Notes: generated by a model from the sequence alone, not told the origin. A DNA stretch of 39,635 nucleotides from Neisseria elongata subsp. elongata (GCF_900113545.1 NZ_FOPS01000016.1:1-39635), one strand, 5' to 3'. Numbered from the stretch's first letter, positions 27,506-36,353 are shown. Translations and numbers: made by a program.

Positions 27506-28813
27506 TCAGCGTCCGCCCTTGCCGACGACGACGACGTTCAATTCCTGTGGGTTGAGGCGGCGGCGCCAGACTTCGCGCACTTGTTCCGCCGTTACCGCCT
27601 CGATATGGGCGGTGTAGGTGTCGTAGTAGTCCAAAGGCAGGTTGTTCGCACCGACGTTGGTGGCGATGGCGACGGTTTTGGCATTGGTATCGAAGGTCAT
27701 GGGGAAGCTGCCGACGATGTTGTCTTTGGCCTGTTTCAGCTCGGCCTCGGTGGGGCCTTCGGCAATGAAGTCGGCCAGGACGGCGCGGGCGGCGGCCAAC
27801 GCGTCTTCGGCACTGTCTTTTTTGGTGGAGAAGGCGATGCTGAACGGGCCTTTGCGCGTCATCGGGCTGATGCTGCTGGATACGCCGTACACCAGCCCTT
27901 TTTCGTCGCGCAGTTTTTTCATCAGGCGGCTGTCGAATCCGCCGCCGCCGAGGATGTAGTTGCCGACGGCGAGGGCGTAGCGGTCGGGGTCTTGGCGCAC
28001 AATCAGCGGCAGCCCCATGATGACGGAGGCTTGCTCTTTACCGTCGAACGGGATGTCTTGGCGGCGGCCGGCGTTATTGGGGATTTCGGGGATTTCGGTG
28101 CGGGCGGCGGCTTGCGCGGGCAGGCCTTCCAATACGGCGGCCGCCGTTTTTTCGGCCTGACGGCGGTCGATGTCGCCGACGATGGCGACGTAGGCGTTGT
28201 TTTTGGCGTAGTGGCTGCGGTGGAATTGCGACAGGTCTTCAAGCGTGATGCCGTTGATGCTCTCTTCGCTGCTGCGCGCGCTGTTGGCATAGGGATGGCT
28301 GCCGTAGTTGAGCAGGGTTACGGCGCGGCCGGCGAGAAAACCGGGATCGCTGAGGCTTTGCTTCAGCGAGGTCAATGCCTGCCCTTTGGTGCGGATGAGG
28401 ACGGCGGGATCGAATTTCGGATGGGCGATAATCTGATTGGCCAGTTTGAGGCCGTCTGAAAGGTTTTGGCGGCGGCTGAGCGAGGCAAAGCTGATGGTGG
28501 TGTTTTCCGGGCCTGCCGCCGTGCTGACGGTTACGCCGATGCGGTTGCTTTCGTCGCGCAGGGCTTCTTCGCCGTATTTTTCGGTGCCCGAGGGGAGCAT
28601 GGTGGCGGTGAAGGCGGCCAAGTCGGGTTTGTGTTCGGCAACTCGACCCGCGCCTTTGAAGGTAATCTGCATATTGACGATGGGCAGTTCGTGCCGTTCC
28701 ACCAGCGTGATGGTTACTCCGTCGGCGGTTTTCCAGCGTTGGAATTCGACGGCATGGGCGGCGGTGAAGGCGAGACAGGCCGCGAAGGCCGGGATGAGGA
28801 CGCGGGTTTTCAT
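27506..28813 (-). CDS. M16-family peptidase-like protein, non-catalytic partner
   Basis: The 435-residue product starts MKTRVLIPAFAACLAFTAAH, a signal peptide with probable cleavage after AHA. The frame is open far upstream into the neighbouring gene; this ATG (28811-28813) overlaps the upstream stop as ATGA. It has the M16 two-domain fold with a C-terminal motif LGGGGFDSRLMKKLRDEKGL, but the zinc motif HXXEH is missing from its first domain. In two-subunit M16 peptidases the partner supplies the substrate-binding Arg/Tyr part, so it probably works with the next upstream gene in the periplasm. An uptake sequence is translated as SDGL. Confidence 0.9.
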   Translation of the reverse strand: MKTRVLIPAFAACLAFTAAHAVEFQRWKTADGVTITLVERHELPIVNMQITFKGAGRVAEHKPDLAAFTATMLPSGTEKYGEEALRDESNRIGVTVSTAAGPENTTISFASLSRRQNLSDGLKLANQIIAHPKFDPAVLIRTKGQALTSLKQSLSDPGFLAGRAVTLLNYGSHPYANSARSSEESINGITLEDLSQFHRSHYAKNNAYVAIVGDIDRRQAEKTAAAVLEGLPAQAAARTEIPEIPNNAGRRQDIPFDGKEQASVIMGLPLIVRQDPDRYALAVGNYILGGGGFDSRLMKKLRDEKGLVYGVSSSISPMTRKGPFSIAFSTKKDSAEDALAAARAVLADFIAEGPTEAELKQAKDNIVGSFPMTFDTNAKTVAIATNVGANNLPLDYYDTYTAHIEAVTAEQVREVWRRRLNPQELNVVVVGKGGR

Positions 28814-30171
28814 GGTTTTACCTTTTTCAGACGGCCTTTTGCGGCTGCGGGTGGTTGCGGTTGCTCCGCCTGTTGCGGCAGAACGGTGATTTGCGCCATC
28901 GGGCTGTCGAGCAGCAGGCGGGCGGCGGACTGCACTTGTTCGGGCGTTACTTTGAACAGGCGACGGACGATTTCGTCTTCGCTCTTCCAACCGAAACCGT
29001 TGTGTTCGAGTTCGCCCAAGGTGTCGGCCTGGCTGCGGATGGAATCGCGGGCGAAAATGCGCCGGGTCTCCACCGGTGTGCGGATGAGTGCCAATTCGTC
29101 TTTGCCCACGCCGTTTTCGGCAATATCGCGGATTTCGTCCAGCAGGCGTTTTTTCAATTCTTCGGGCGTGGTTTGGCCGTTGGGCATGGCGAAAACACTG
29201 AATATGGCGTTTTTGCGGCCGAAATCGGTGTATCCGGCCGAAGTGTCCAAGGCAACGGCATCGCCGCGCTGGAGTTTGCGGCTGTAACGCGAGGAATCGG
29301 TGCCGTCAAGCACCAAGCCCAGCATTTCCAGCGCATAAGGCATGCCGTCGCTGATTTTTTCGGCATGCGGCACGCGCCAGTTCAGTGTGATAATGGGCTG
29401 GGCGGTAACGGCATAAACGGTTTCGTTCACTTCGCGGGCATCGGCGGTGCGTTCGGCTTCGTCGTTGCGCTGCGGCAGCGGGCGGGCGGGAATGCCGCCG
29501 AACAGCCGTCCGACTTTATCCGTGGTTTCCTTGGCCTTCACGTCGCCGACGATGACCAGCATGGCGTTGTTGGGGGCGTACCATTGTTTGTACCAGGCGC
29601 GCAAATCGTCGGCCTTCAGCGTATGCAGGTCGTTCATGTAGCCGATGACGGGGGCTTTGTTGAACGGTTTGTCCCACATTTTGATGTTCAGCGTTTCCCA
29701 CATTTTGCCGGCCGGGCTGTCGTCGGTTCGCATCCGGCGTTCTTCGCGGATAACGTCCATTTCGTTGTCGAAGGCTTTGTCGCTGAAATTGAGGTTGACC
29801 ATGCGGTCGGCCTCCATTTTCAACACTTCGTCCAGATTTTTAACCGCAATATTAGTGGTATAGACGGTTTCGGTGCGGTTGGTGTAGGCATTGTCGTCGC
29901 CGCCCAACGCCGCCACGCGGCGGCTGAATTCGCCCTCGGGCACGCTGTCCGTGCCTTTGAACATCATGTGCTCCAAAGCGTGGCTCAGGCCGGTTTTGCC
30001 CTCATGCTCATCCACGCTGCCGACCTTGTACCACAGCCGCACGGCCGCCACCGGCGCGCGCGCATCCTCCTTAATCAGTACCTTCATCCCGTTGGGCAGC
30101 GTCGAGAACAGCGTTTCCGCCTGCACCGACGACAAACCCGCCAACAGCAACAATCCGGCATAGCGCAGCAT
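28810..30171 (-). CDS. Zinc metallopeptidase of the M16 (insulinase/pitrilysin) family, catalytic subunit
   Basis: The 453-residue product starts MLRYAGLLLLAGLSSVQAET, a signal peptide with probable cleavage after A18. The inverted zinc motif HALEH lies at 64-68 in GLSHALEHMMFKGT, and VIREERRMR holds the distal glutamate region. It is about half the length of pitrilysin, as in the two-gene periplasmic or outer-membrane M16 systems. It overlaps the non-catalytic partner gene by 4 nt, so equal amounts are expected. The C-terminus is Pro/Gln-rich and partly encoded by an uptake sequence (28826-28837). The substrate is unknown. Confidence 0.93.
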   Translation of the reverse strand: MLRYAGLLLLAGLSSVQAETLFSTLPNGMKVLIKEDARAPVAAVRLWYKVGSVDEHEGKTGLSHALEHMMFKGTDSVPEGEFSRRVAALGGDDNAYTNRTETVYTTNIAVKNLDEVLKMEADRMVNLNFSDKAFDNEMDVIREERRMRTDDSPAGKMWETLNIKMWDKPFNKAPVIGYMNDLHTLKADDLRAWYKQWYAPNNAMLVIVGDVKAKETTDKVGRLFGGIPARPLPQRNDEAERTADAREVNETVYAVTAQPIITLNWRVPHAEKISDGMPYALEMLGLVLDGTDSSRYSRKLQRGDAVALDTSAGYTDFGRKNAIFSVFAMPNGQTTPEELKKRLLDEIRDIAENGVGKDELALIRTPVETRRIFARDSIRSQADTLGELEHNGFGWKSEDEIVRRLFKVTPEQVQSAARLLLDSPMAQITVLPQQAEQPQPPAAAKGRLKKVKP

Positions 30172-30219
30172 TTTTCCGATTCCTATCCGATGTGAAAAGC
30201 CGCCATGTTAATGGCTTAA

Positions 30220-30231
30220 AGGCCGTCTGAA
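30220..30231 (+). repeat. Single AG-type uptake sequence in a divergent region
   Basis: AGGCCGTCTGAA between the divergent M16 and ftsY units. The 155-nt gap also holds a TACAAT (30279-30284) that may be the -10 of the ftsY unit. Confidence 0.9.
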
Positions 30232-30326
30232 AAGCAAAAATACGCGCAAGGCAATCCCAAAACCACCGCCGCTTGCGTTACAATCGGCCCGAATTATTTA
30301 ATGACTGCATTAAAAAGGAATAAATC

Positions 30327-30545
30327 ATGTTCAGCTTCCTGGCCAAACTGTTCAAACGCCCGTCCGCCAACCCGCCTGCCGAACAGCAGCCGCCTGCCGA
30401 GCCGCAACGCACGGCCGCATTCGAAGACGACGGCGGACTTCAAATGGACGACGGCGATTTGGAGGCCAACGTCAGCTTCGACGATGACAGCCCGCTGACC
30501 GCCGAAGAACTGAACATGGTCTCCAAACAAACCGACAAACAATAA
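30327..30545 (+). CDS. Small acidic protein of unknown function ahead of ftsY
   Basis: The 72-residue product starts MFSFLAKLFKRPSANPPAEQ after AAAGGA. A short amphipathic basic start (FLAKLFKR) is followed by a Pro/Glu stretch and a strongly acidic part, EDDGGLQMDDGDLEANVSF. The stop is 16 nt before ftsY, so the two are co-transcribed. Its start is strikingly like that of FtsY next door (MALFDFLFKRKKDEPQPAAE), which suggests a membrane-tether-like segment or duplication of that region. I recognise no family; the good ribosome site and codon use support a real gene. Confidence 0.75.
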   Translation: MFSFLAKLFKRPSANPPAEQQPPAEPQRTAAFEDDGGLQMDDGDLEANVSFDDDSPLTAEELNMVSKQTDKQ

Positions 30546-30561
30546 CCGACAGGAACACTCC

Positions 30562-32064
30562 ATGGCCTTATTCGATTTCCTATTCAAACGGAAAAAAGAC
30601 GAACCGCAGCCTGCCGCAGAAGACAGGCCGTCTGAAAACCCGCCTGCCGAAGAAGCGGCGGAAAGCGCGGAAACCCCCGAACCACCTTCAGAACCCGCCC
30701 CGCCTGCCAAACCGTCGCCACAAGCAGATACTGCCGAAGCCGACACGGCGGAGAGCGAACCCCTCAGCGAACGCGAAGCCTTCCTGCGCGACATCCGCAA
30801 CGCCGACCGCAGCAGCCTGCTCAGCCATCCGGCACAGGCCGGCACGGCGACGGACACGGAAAACAGCCAACCGGCCGCCCCGGCCGAAACACCCGTCCCC
30901 ACGCAAGAGCCGGAAACGCCTTCAAACGGCCTCCATCCCGAAAATGAAGACGAAACGACGGAAGAACCGGCAGAACAAGAACCCGTAAAAGAAAAAGAAC
31001 AGCCGGCAGAAACACAACCCGTCGAGGAACAGCCAACCGAAGTGCGGCATACAGAAGGGCAACCTGAACAAGAACCGGCGGCAGAAAAAGCACAAGCCGT
31101 TGAAGACCGGCCTGTCGCAGAACAAGCTGCCGAAGAGCAGCCCGCAGAAACAGGCGGCTGGACGGCGCGTCTGAAACAAGGCCTGAGCAAATCGCGCGAC
31201 AAAATGGCCAAATCGCTGGCCGGCGTATTCGGCGGCGGCAAAATCGACGAAGACCTGTACGAAGAACTCGAAACCGTGCTGCTCACCAGCGACATGGGCA
31301 TCGAAGCCACCGAACACCTGATGGACGAAGTCCGCCGCCGCGTTTCCCTGAAAGGCCTTTCAGACGGCCGCGAACTCCGCCAGGCACTGAAAGAAGCCGT
31401 TTACGACCTGCTCTCCCCGCTGGAAAAACCGCTGGAAATCCCCGACAACGGCCAACCCTTCGTCATCATGATGGCGGGCATCAACGGCGCGGGCAAAACC
31501 ACCTCCATCGGCAAACTGGCCAAATACTTCCAATCGCAGGGCAAATCCGTGATACTCGCGGCAGGCGACACCTTTCGCGCCGCCGCGCGCGAACAGCTCC
31601 AAGAATGGGGCGAACGCAACGGCGTAACCGTCATCTCCCAAGTCAAAGGCGATTCCGCCGCCGTCTGCTTCGATGCCGTCGAAGCGGCCAAAGCGCGCAA
31701 AATCGACATCGTGCTGGCCGACACCGCCGGCCGCCTGCCCACCCAGCTCCACCTGATGGAAGAAATCAAAAAAGTGAAGCGCGTACTGCAAAAATCCATG
31801 CCCGACGCGCCGCACGAAATCATCGTCGTCCTCGATGCCAACATCGGCCAAAACGCAGTCGGCCAAGTGGCGGCCTTCGACGACACCCTAGGCGTAACCG
31901 GCCTCATCGTCACCAAACTCGACGGCACGGCCAAAGGCGGCGTATTGGCCGCACTCGCCTCCAGCCGGCCGATACCCGTGCGCTACATCGGTGTGGGCGA
32001 AAAAATCGACGATCTGCGCCCGTTTGACGCGCGCGCCTTCGTCGACGCACTGATAGACAACTAA
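30562..32064 (+). CDS. ftsY: Signal recognition particle receptor FtsY
   Basis: The 500-residue GTPase docks ribosome-SRP complexes to the SecYEG channel. Residues 1-about 200 form a long acidic, Pro/Glu/Gln-rich A domain with a basic amphipathic start (FLFKRKK). The N domain follows (about 205-290), then the G domain with the P-loop GINGAGKTT at 306-314, DTAGR, and TKLDG. The SRP GTPase end YIGVGEKIDDLRPFDARAFV is intact. An uptake sequence in the A domain (30625-30636) encodes RPSEN and another lies near 31359. It is followed by a terminator of uptake-sequence type. Confidence 0.98.
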   Translation: MALFDFLFKRKKDEPQPAAEDRPSENPPAEEAAESAETPEPPSEPAPPAKPSPQADTAEADTAESEPLSEREAFLRDIRNADRSSLLSHPAQAGTATDTENSQPAAPAETPVPTQEPETPSNGLHPENEDETTEEPAEQEPVKEKEQPAETQPVEEQPTEVRHTEGQPEQEPAAEKAQAVEDRPVAEQAAEEQPAETGGWTARLKQGLSKSRDKMAKSLAGVFGGGKIDEDLYEELETVLLTSDMGIEATEHLMDEVRRRVSLKGLSDGRELRQALKEAVYDLLSPLEKPLEIPDNGQPFVIMMAGINGAGKTTSIGKLAKYFQSQGKSVILAAGDTFRAAAREQLQEWGERNGVTVISQVKGDSAAVCFDAVEAAKARKIDIVLADTAGRLPTQLHLMEEIKKVKRVLQKSMPDAPHEIIVVLDANIGQNAVGQVAAFDDTLGVTGLIVTKLDGTAKGGVLAALASSRPIPVRYIGVGEKIDDLRPFDARAFVDALIDN

Positions 32065-32076
32065 AACAACCGCAAA

Positions 32077-32127
32077 AGGCCGTCTGAAAGCAAAGCTCCA
32101 ACGAAGCGACAACCTTTCAGACGGCCT
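32077..32127 (+). terminator. Inverted uptake-sequence pair, ftsY terminator
   Basis: AGGCCGTCTGAAAG (32077-32090) and its complement (32114-32127) form a 14-bp stem with a 23-nt loop, 12 nt after the stop and 9 nt before dacB. Confidence 0.82.
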
Positions 32128-32136
32128 CCTGACATT

Positions 32137-33549
32137 ATGATGAGAAAACGCCTCGCCACCCTCCTCCTCGCCCTGCTGCCGTCCGTCCTGCCTGCCGCCG
32201 GACTGGATTTGGGCGGCATCCTCCCCGAAGAAGCCGCCGTTTACGTGCAAAACCTGCGCACGGGGCAAATCACCGCCGCCCACCGCGCCGACGCATCCGT
32301 GAATCCCGCCTCCACCATGAAGCTCGTTACCGCCTTCGCCGCCCTGCACGCATTGGGCGAAGACTTCCGCTGGCAAACCGAGTTCAAATCCGCCGCCCCG
32401 CTGCGCCCGAACGGCCTGCTGGACGGCGACCTTTACTGGGCGGGCAGCGGCGACCCCGTATTCGACCAAAGCGACCTGCTCGAAATGCAGGCGCAACTGC
32501 GCGACAACGGCGTAAAACACATCGGACGGCTGGTATTCGACCGCAACCTGTGGCCGCACGGCGGCACGGCCGACGACTTTGCCGACGATTCCGACCGCGC
32601 CTTCACCACCCCGCCCGACCCGCAAATGCTTGCCTACAAAGTCGTCGGCCTCACCATAAGACGCGACGAAGGCGGCGCGCTGACCGTGCACACCAGCCCC
32701 CCGCTGCCCGAAATACCGCTGGACAACCGCGCATCCTTCACCGCCTCCGCCGCCCCCTGCCCCAAGCCCGCCAAATTCGTTTGGGGCAAATACGAAAACG
32801 GCATCCTGACCGTATACGGCAAAGCCCCGTCCTCCTGCCTCGGCAAAGAAGTGTACGTCAACATGTTCGACGCGCAGGACTTCGCCCGCCGCAGCTTCAT
32901 CAACCAATGGCGGCACGGCGGCAACAGCATTTCAGACGGCCTCGCCGTCGGCCCCGTCCCGCCGCAGGCGCGCACGCTCGCGCGCATCCGTTCCAAACCC
33001 CTGCGCGACGTACTGGCCGACATGAACAAACATTCCAACAACATCATCGCCCGCACCGTATTCCTCACCCTGGGCGAACGCGCCGCCGCCGACAAAGCCC
33101 GGCAAAACCCCGAAGCCGCCGTCCGCAGCCGGCTTGCCCTCTCCGGCATCCCCACCGCCCCGCTCGTCTTGGAAAACGGCTCCGGCCTCTCGCGGCGCGA
33201 ACGCGTTTCCGCCCGCATGATGGGCGACATGCTCGCCGCCGCCTACCGCAGCCCGTTCAAACAAGCCTTTATCGGCAGCCTGCCGATTGCGGGCGGGGAC
33301 GGCACGCTCAAATCCCGTTTTAAAAACATCGGCGCACCCTTGAGGCTGAAAACCGGCACGCTGAAAAACGTCCGCGCACTGGCGGGCTACTATCTGGGCG
33401 GCGACGGCTCCGACCCGCTGGCCGTCGTCGTCATCATCAACAGCGAACGCGCCGACAAACTGCTCGGCGAAATGGACAAACTCACCGAACGTCTGATCGC
33501 ACCCGCCCCGCCTTCAGACGGCCTCACGCCCGGGGCGGCCAACCCATAA
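32137..33549 (+). CDS. dacB: D-alanyl-D-alanine carboxypeptidase/endopeptidase (PBP4 family, S13)
   Basis: The 470-residue periplasmic protein starts MMRKRLATLLLALLPSVLPA, a signal peptide. The penicillin-binding motifs are complete: STMK at 59-62 (catalytic S59), SNN at 300-302 and KTG at 405-407. It trims or cross-cleaves peptidoglycan stem peptides; the gonococcal member of this family is PBP3. The C-terminus carries a short Pro-rich extension (PPSDGLTPGAANP) encoded by an uptake sequence at 33513-33524, and another lies at 32931-32942. The next gene begins after 9 nt, so the two are probably one operon. Confidence 0.95.
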   Translation: MMRKRLATLLLALLPSVLPAAGLDLGGILPEEAAVYVQNLRTGQITAAHRADASVNPASTMKLVTAFAALHALGEDFRWQTEFKSAAPLRPNGLLDGDLYWAGSGDPVFDQSDLLEMQAQLRDNGVKHIGRLVFDRNLWPHGGTADDFADDSDRAFTTPPDPQMLAYKVVGLTIRRDEGGALTVHTSPPLPEIPLDNRASFTASAAPCPKPAKFVWGKYENGILTVYGKAPSSCLGKEVYVNMFDAQDFARRSFINQWRHGGNSISDGLAVGPVPPQARTLARIRSKPLRDVLADMNKHSNNIIARTVFLTLGERAAADKARQNPEAAVRSRLALSGIPTAPLVLENGSGLSRRERVSARMMGDMLAAAYRSPFKQAFIGSLPIAGGDGTLKSRFKNIGAPLRLKTGTLKNVRALAGYYLGGDGSDPLAVVVIINSERADKLLGEMDKLTERLIAPAPPSDGLTPGAANP

Positions 33550-33558
33550 GGACAACGC

Positions 33559-34011
33559 ATGAAAATCGAACCCGGCTGCCGCGCAGCCTTCCATTACACC
33601 CTGAAAGACGACGACGGCCAAATCCTCGACAGCTCCGAAGGCGGCCAACCCCTGAGCTACACCGCAGGCTCGGGCGAAATCGTCCCCGGCCTCGAACACG
33701 CCCTGATGTACCGCGAAGCGGGCGAACACCTCGACATCTCCGTCGCCCCGCAGGAAGGCTACGGCCTGCGCGACGAAAACGCCGTCCACAGCGTGAACAG
33801 GGAATACCTGGCCGGGCTGCTGCCGCAACTCGAAGAAGGCATGGCCGTGCAGGCCGACACCGAAAACGGCCCGCGCACCTTCTTCGTCAGCGAAATCGGC
33901 AACGACAGCGTAATCCTCGACGCCAACCACCCCCTCGCCGGCCTGACACTGCATTTCTCGGTAGACATTGTTTCCGTTACCCCGCCGGGCAAAATCAAAG
34001 TCGATTATTAA
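33559..34011 (+). CDS. slyD: FKBP-type peptidyl-prolyl isomerase, SlyD-like
   Basis: The 150-residue product starts MKIEPGCRAAFHYTLKDDDG. It has an FKBP half with LSYTAGSGEIVPGLEHALM and a flap-insert domain with DENAVHSVNREYLAG. The core ends ANHPLAGLTLHFSVDIV, the SlyD/SlpA pattern. Unlike E. coli SlyD it has no His-rich metal-binding tail, so a nickel role is unlikely; SlpA (FkpB) is the alternative assignment. No signal peptide, so cytoplasmic. It follows dacB by 9 nt with AAGGA-type spacing and ends before an uptake-sequence terminator. Confidence 0.88.
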   Translation: MKIEPGCRAAFHYTLKDDDGQILDSSEGGQPLSYTAGSGEIVPGLEHALMYREAGEHLDISVAPQEGYGLRDENAVHSVNREYLAGLLPQLEEGMAVQADTENGPRTFFVSEIGNDSVILDANHPLAGLTLHFSVDIVSVTPPGKIKVDY

Positions 34012-34029
34012 ACCGCTTGCAAACCGGAA

Positions 34030-34069
34030 AGGCCGTCTGAAAAACACCGAACCGCTTTTCAGACGGCCT
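34030..34069 (+). terminator. Inverted uptake-sequence pair between slyD and uvrD
   Basis: AGGCCGTCTGAAAA (34030-34043) pairs with its complement (34056-34069), 19 nt after the slyD stop. Its right arm also contributes the predicted -35 of uvrD. Confidence 0.85.
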
Positions 34070-34086
34070 CATATTTCCATTAAAAT
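34058..34086 (+). promoter_or_regulatory. Predicted uvrD promoter with its -35 inside an uptake sequence
   Basis: TTCAGA (34058-34063, part of the uptake sequence) and TAAAAT (34081-34086) are 17 nt apart. A further single uptake sequence at 34102-34113 lies in the leader 6 nt before the uvrD ATG, where a ribosome site would normally be. Confidence 0.55.
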
Positions 34087-34119
34087 ACCGTATTCCCATT
34101 TTTCAGACGGCCTCTTCCC

Positions 34120-36327
34120 ATGTTTCCCGACCAATCCGCCCCCAATCTGCTGCAAGGCTTGAACCCCGAACAACTTTCCGCCGTAACCTGGCCGCCGCAA
34201 TCCGCCCTTGTGCTTGCGGGCGCGGGCAGCGGCAAAACGCGCGTGCTGACCACGCGCATCGCATGGCTTTTGCAAACCGGTCAGGCAAGCGTACACAGCA
34301 TCATGGCGGTAACGTTTACCAATAAAGCCGCCAAAGAAATGCAAACCCGTCTCGGCGCGATGATTCCCTTCAACGTCCGCGCCATGTGGCTCGGCACGTT
34401 CCACGGCTTGTGCCACCGCTTTCTGCGGCTGCACCACCGCGATGCCGGTTTGCCGTCTTCCTTTCAAATCCTCGACAGCGGCGACCAGCTTTCCCTCATC
34501 AAACGCCTGCTCAAAAGCCTCAACATCTCTGAAGAAATCATCGCACCGCGTTCGCTGCAAGGCTTTATCAACGCGCAAAAAGAATCCGGTTTGCGCGCTT
34601 CTGTATTGAGCGCGCCCGACCCGCACACAAGCCGCATGATTGAGTGCTACGCCGAATACGACAAAATCTGCCAACGCGAAGGCGTGGTCGATTTCGCCGA
34701 ACTCATGCTCCGCAGCTACGAAATGCTGCAAAGCAACGAAATCCTGCGTCAGCACTACCAAAACCGCTTCAACCACATTCTCGTTGACGAGTTCCAAGAC
34801 ACCAACAAACTGCAATACGCCTGGCTCAAACTCATGGCGGGCGGCAACGCGGCAGTGTTTGCCGTCGGCGACGACGACCAAAGCATCTACCGGTTCCGCG
34901 GCGCAAACGTCGGCAACATGACCGCGCTGATGGAAGAATTCCACATCGACGCGCCCGTCAAACTCGAACAAAACTACCGCTCCGTCGGCAACATCCTCGC
35001 CGCCGCCAACGCCGTTATCGAAAACAACGACGAACGCCTCGGCAAAAACCTGCGTACCGACGCCGAAGCAGGCGACAAAATCCGCTACTACTCCGCCTTT
35101 ACCGATCTCGAAGAAGCCCAATTCATCGTGGACGAAACCAAAGCCCTCGAACGCGAAGGCTGGGATTTGGACGAAATCGCCGTCCTCTACCGCAGCAACG
35201 CCCAATCCCGCGTTATCGAACAAAGCCTGTTCCGCAGCGGCATCCCCTACAAAATCTACGGCGGCCTGCGTTTTTACGAACGCCAAGAAATCAAACACGC
35301 GCTCGCCTACCTGCGCCTCGCCGTCAATCCCGACGACGACAACGCCCTCTTGCGCGTCATCAACTTCCCGCCGCGCGGCATCGGCGCGCGCACCGTCGAA
35401 AACCTTCAGACGGCCTCAACCGAACAAGGCATCACCCTCTGGCAGGCAGCCTGCAATGCCGGTGCAAAAGCTACCAAAATCGCCGCCTTCGTCCGCCTGA
35501 TTGAAGCCCTGCGCAACCAAGTTGGACAAATGCCCCTGCCCGAAATCATCGTCGGCATCCTCAAAGACAGCGGCCTGACCGAACACTACAAAACCCAAAA
35601 AGGCGACAACCAAGACCGCCTCGACAACCTCGACGAACTCGTCAACGCCGCCATCGAGTTCAAACCCGAAGACAGCAACTTCGAAATCCTGCCCGACAAT
35701 ATTTCAGACGACCCCGCCTTCCCCATCCTCACTTTCTTGAGCAACGCTGCTCTTGAATCCGGCGAAAACCAAGCAGGCGCAGGCGAAAAAGCCGTCCAAC
35801 TCATGACCGTCCACGCCGCCAAAGGCTTGGAATTCAACGCCGTCTTCCTCACCGGCATGGAAGAAGGCCGCTTCCCCAGCGAAATGAGCCTTGCCGAACG
35901 CGGCGGCCTCGAAGAAGAACGCCGCCTCATGTACGTCGCCATCACCCGCGCCCGCAAACGCCTCTACATCACCATGGCGCAGCAAAGAATGCTGCACGGA
36001 CAAACCGAATTCGGCATCGTCTCCCGCTTCGTCGAAGAAATCCCGCCCGAAGTGCTGCACTACCTGTCCGTCAAAAAAAACGCCTACGACAGCTACGGCA
36101 GCCCGCGCCAAACCGCCGCGCCCAAAGACAAAATCATCGACGACTACAAACAGCCCCAAACTTACGCAGGCTTCCGCATCGGACAAAACGTCCGCCACGC
36201 CAAATTCGGCACCGGCGTCATCATCGACGCCGTGGACAAGGGCGAATCCGCCCGCTTGACCATCAACTTCGGCAAACAGGGCGTGAAAGAGCTGGATACC
36301 AAGTTTGCGAAGTTGGAAGAGATGTAA
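34120..36327 (+). CDS. uvrD: DNA helicase II, UvrD
   Basis: The 735-residue SF1A helicase starts MFPDQSAPNLLQGLNPEQLS. Motifs in order: Walker A AGAGSGKT (33-40), TFTNKAAKEM, DEFQDTN (motif II), GDDDQSIYRFRGA (motif III), QNYRS (motif IV), VHAAKGLEF (motif V), and YVAITRARKRLYI (motif VI). The C-terminal Tudor-like tail VRHAKFGTGVIIDAVDKGES points to UvrD/PcrA rather than Rep. It acts in nucleotide-excision and mismatch repair. An uptake sequence lies in the coding region at 35405-35416. No good Shine-Dalgarno sequence precedes the ATG. Confidence 0.97.
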   Translation: MFPDQSAPNLLQGLNPEQLSAVTWPPQSALVLAGAGSGKTRVLTTRIAWLLQTGQASVHSIMAVTFTNKAAKEMQTRLGAMIPFNVRAMWLGTFHGLCHRFLRLHHRDAGLPSSFQILDSGDQLSLIKRLLKSLNISEEIIAPRSLQGFINAQKESGLRASVLSAPDPHTSRMIECYAEYDKICQREGVVDFAELMLRSYEMLQSNEILRQHYQNRFNHILVDEFQDTNKLQYAWLKLMAGGNAAVFAVGDDDQSIYRFRGANVGNMTALMEEFHIDAPVKLEQNYRSVGNILAAANAVIENNDERLGKNLRTDAEAGDKIRYYSAFTDLEEAQFIVDETKALEREGWDLDEIAVLYRSNAQSRVIEQSLFRSGIPYKIYGGLRFYERQEIKHALAYLRLAVNPDDDNALLRVINFPPRGIGARTVENLQTASTEQGITLWQAACNAGAKATKIAAFVRLIEALRNQVGQMPLPEIIVGILKDSGLTEHYKTQKGDNQDRLDNLDELVNAAIEFKPEDSNFEILPDNISDDPAFPILTFLSNAALESGENQAGAGEKAVQLMTVHAAKGLEFNAVFLTGMEEGRFPSEMSLAERGGLEEERRLMYVAITRARKRLYITMAQQRMLHGQTEFGIVSRFVEEIPPEVLHYLSVKKNAYDSYGSPRQTAAPKDKIIDDYKQPQTYAGFRIGQNVRHAKFGTGVIIDAVDKGESARLTINFGKQGVKELDTKFAKLEEM

Positions 36328-36341
36328 AAGGGGGATGGCAG

Positions 36342-36353
36342 AGGTCGTCTGAA
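36342..36353 (+). repeat. Variant uptake sequence AGGTCGTCTGAA
   Basis: A single 12-mer with T in place of C at position 4, 14 nt after the uvrD stop. This form is one of the known neisserial uptake dialects (the mucosa-type one), as I recall it. Confidence 0.7.

Noticed and set aside
27506-28990. Longer start for the non-catalytic M16 gene
   Set aside because: The additional 59 residues are Arg/Ala-rich, out of frame with the overlapping upstream gene, and precede a perfect signal peptide.
30327-30545. Treating the small acidic frame before ftsY as noise
   Set aside because: It has a good ribosome site, a natural stop 16 nt before ftsY and a non-random acidic pattern, so I kept it as a gene.
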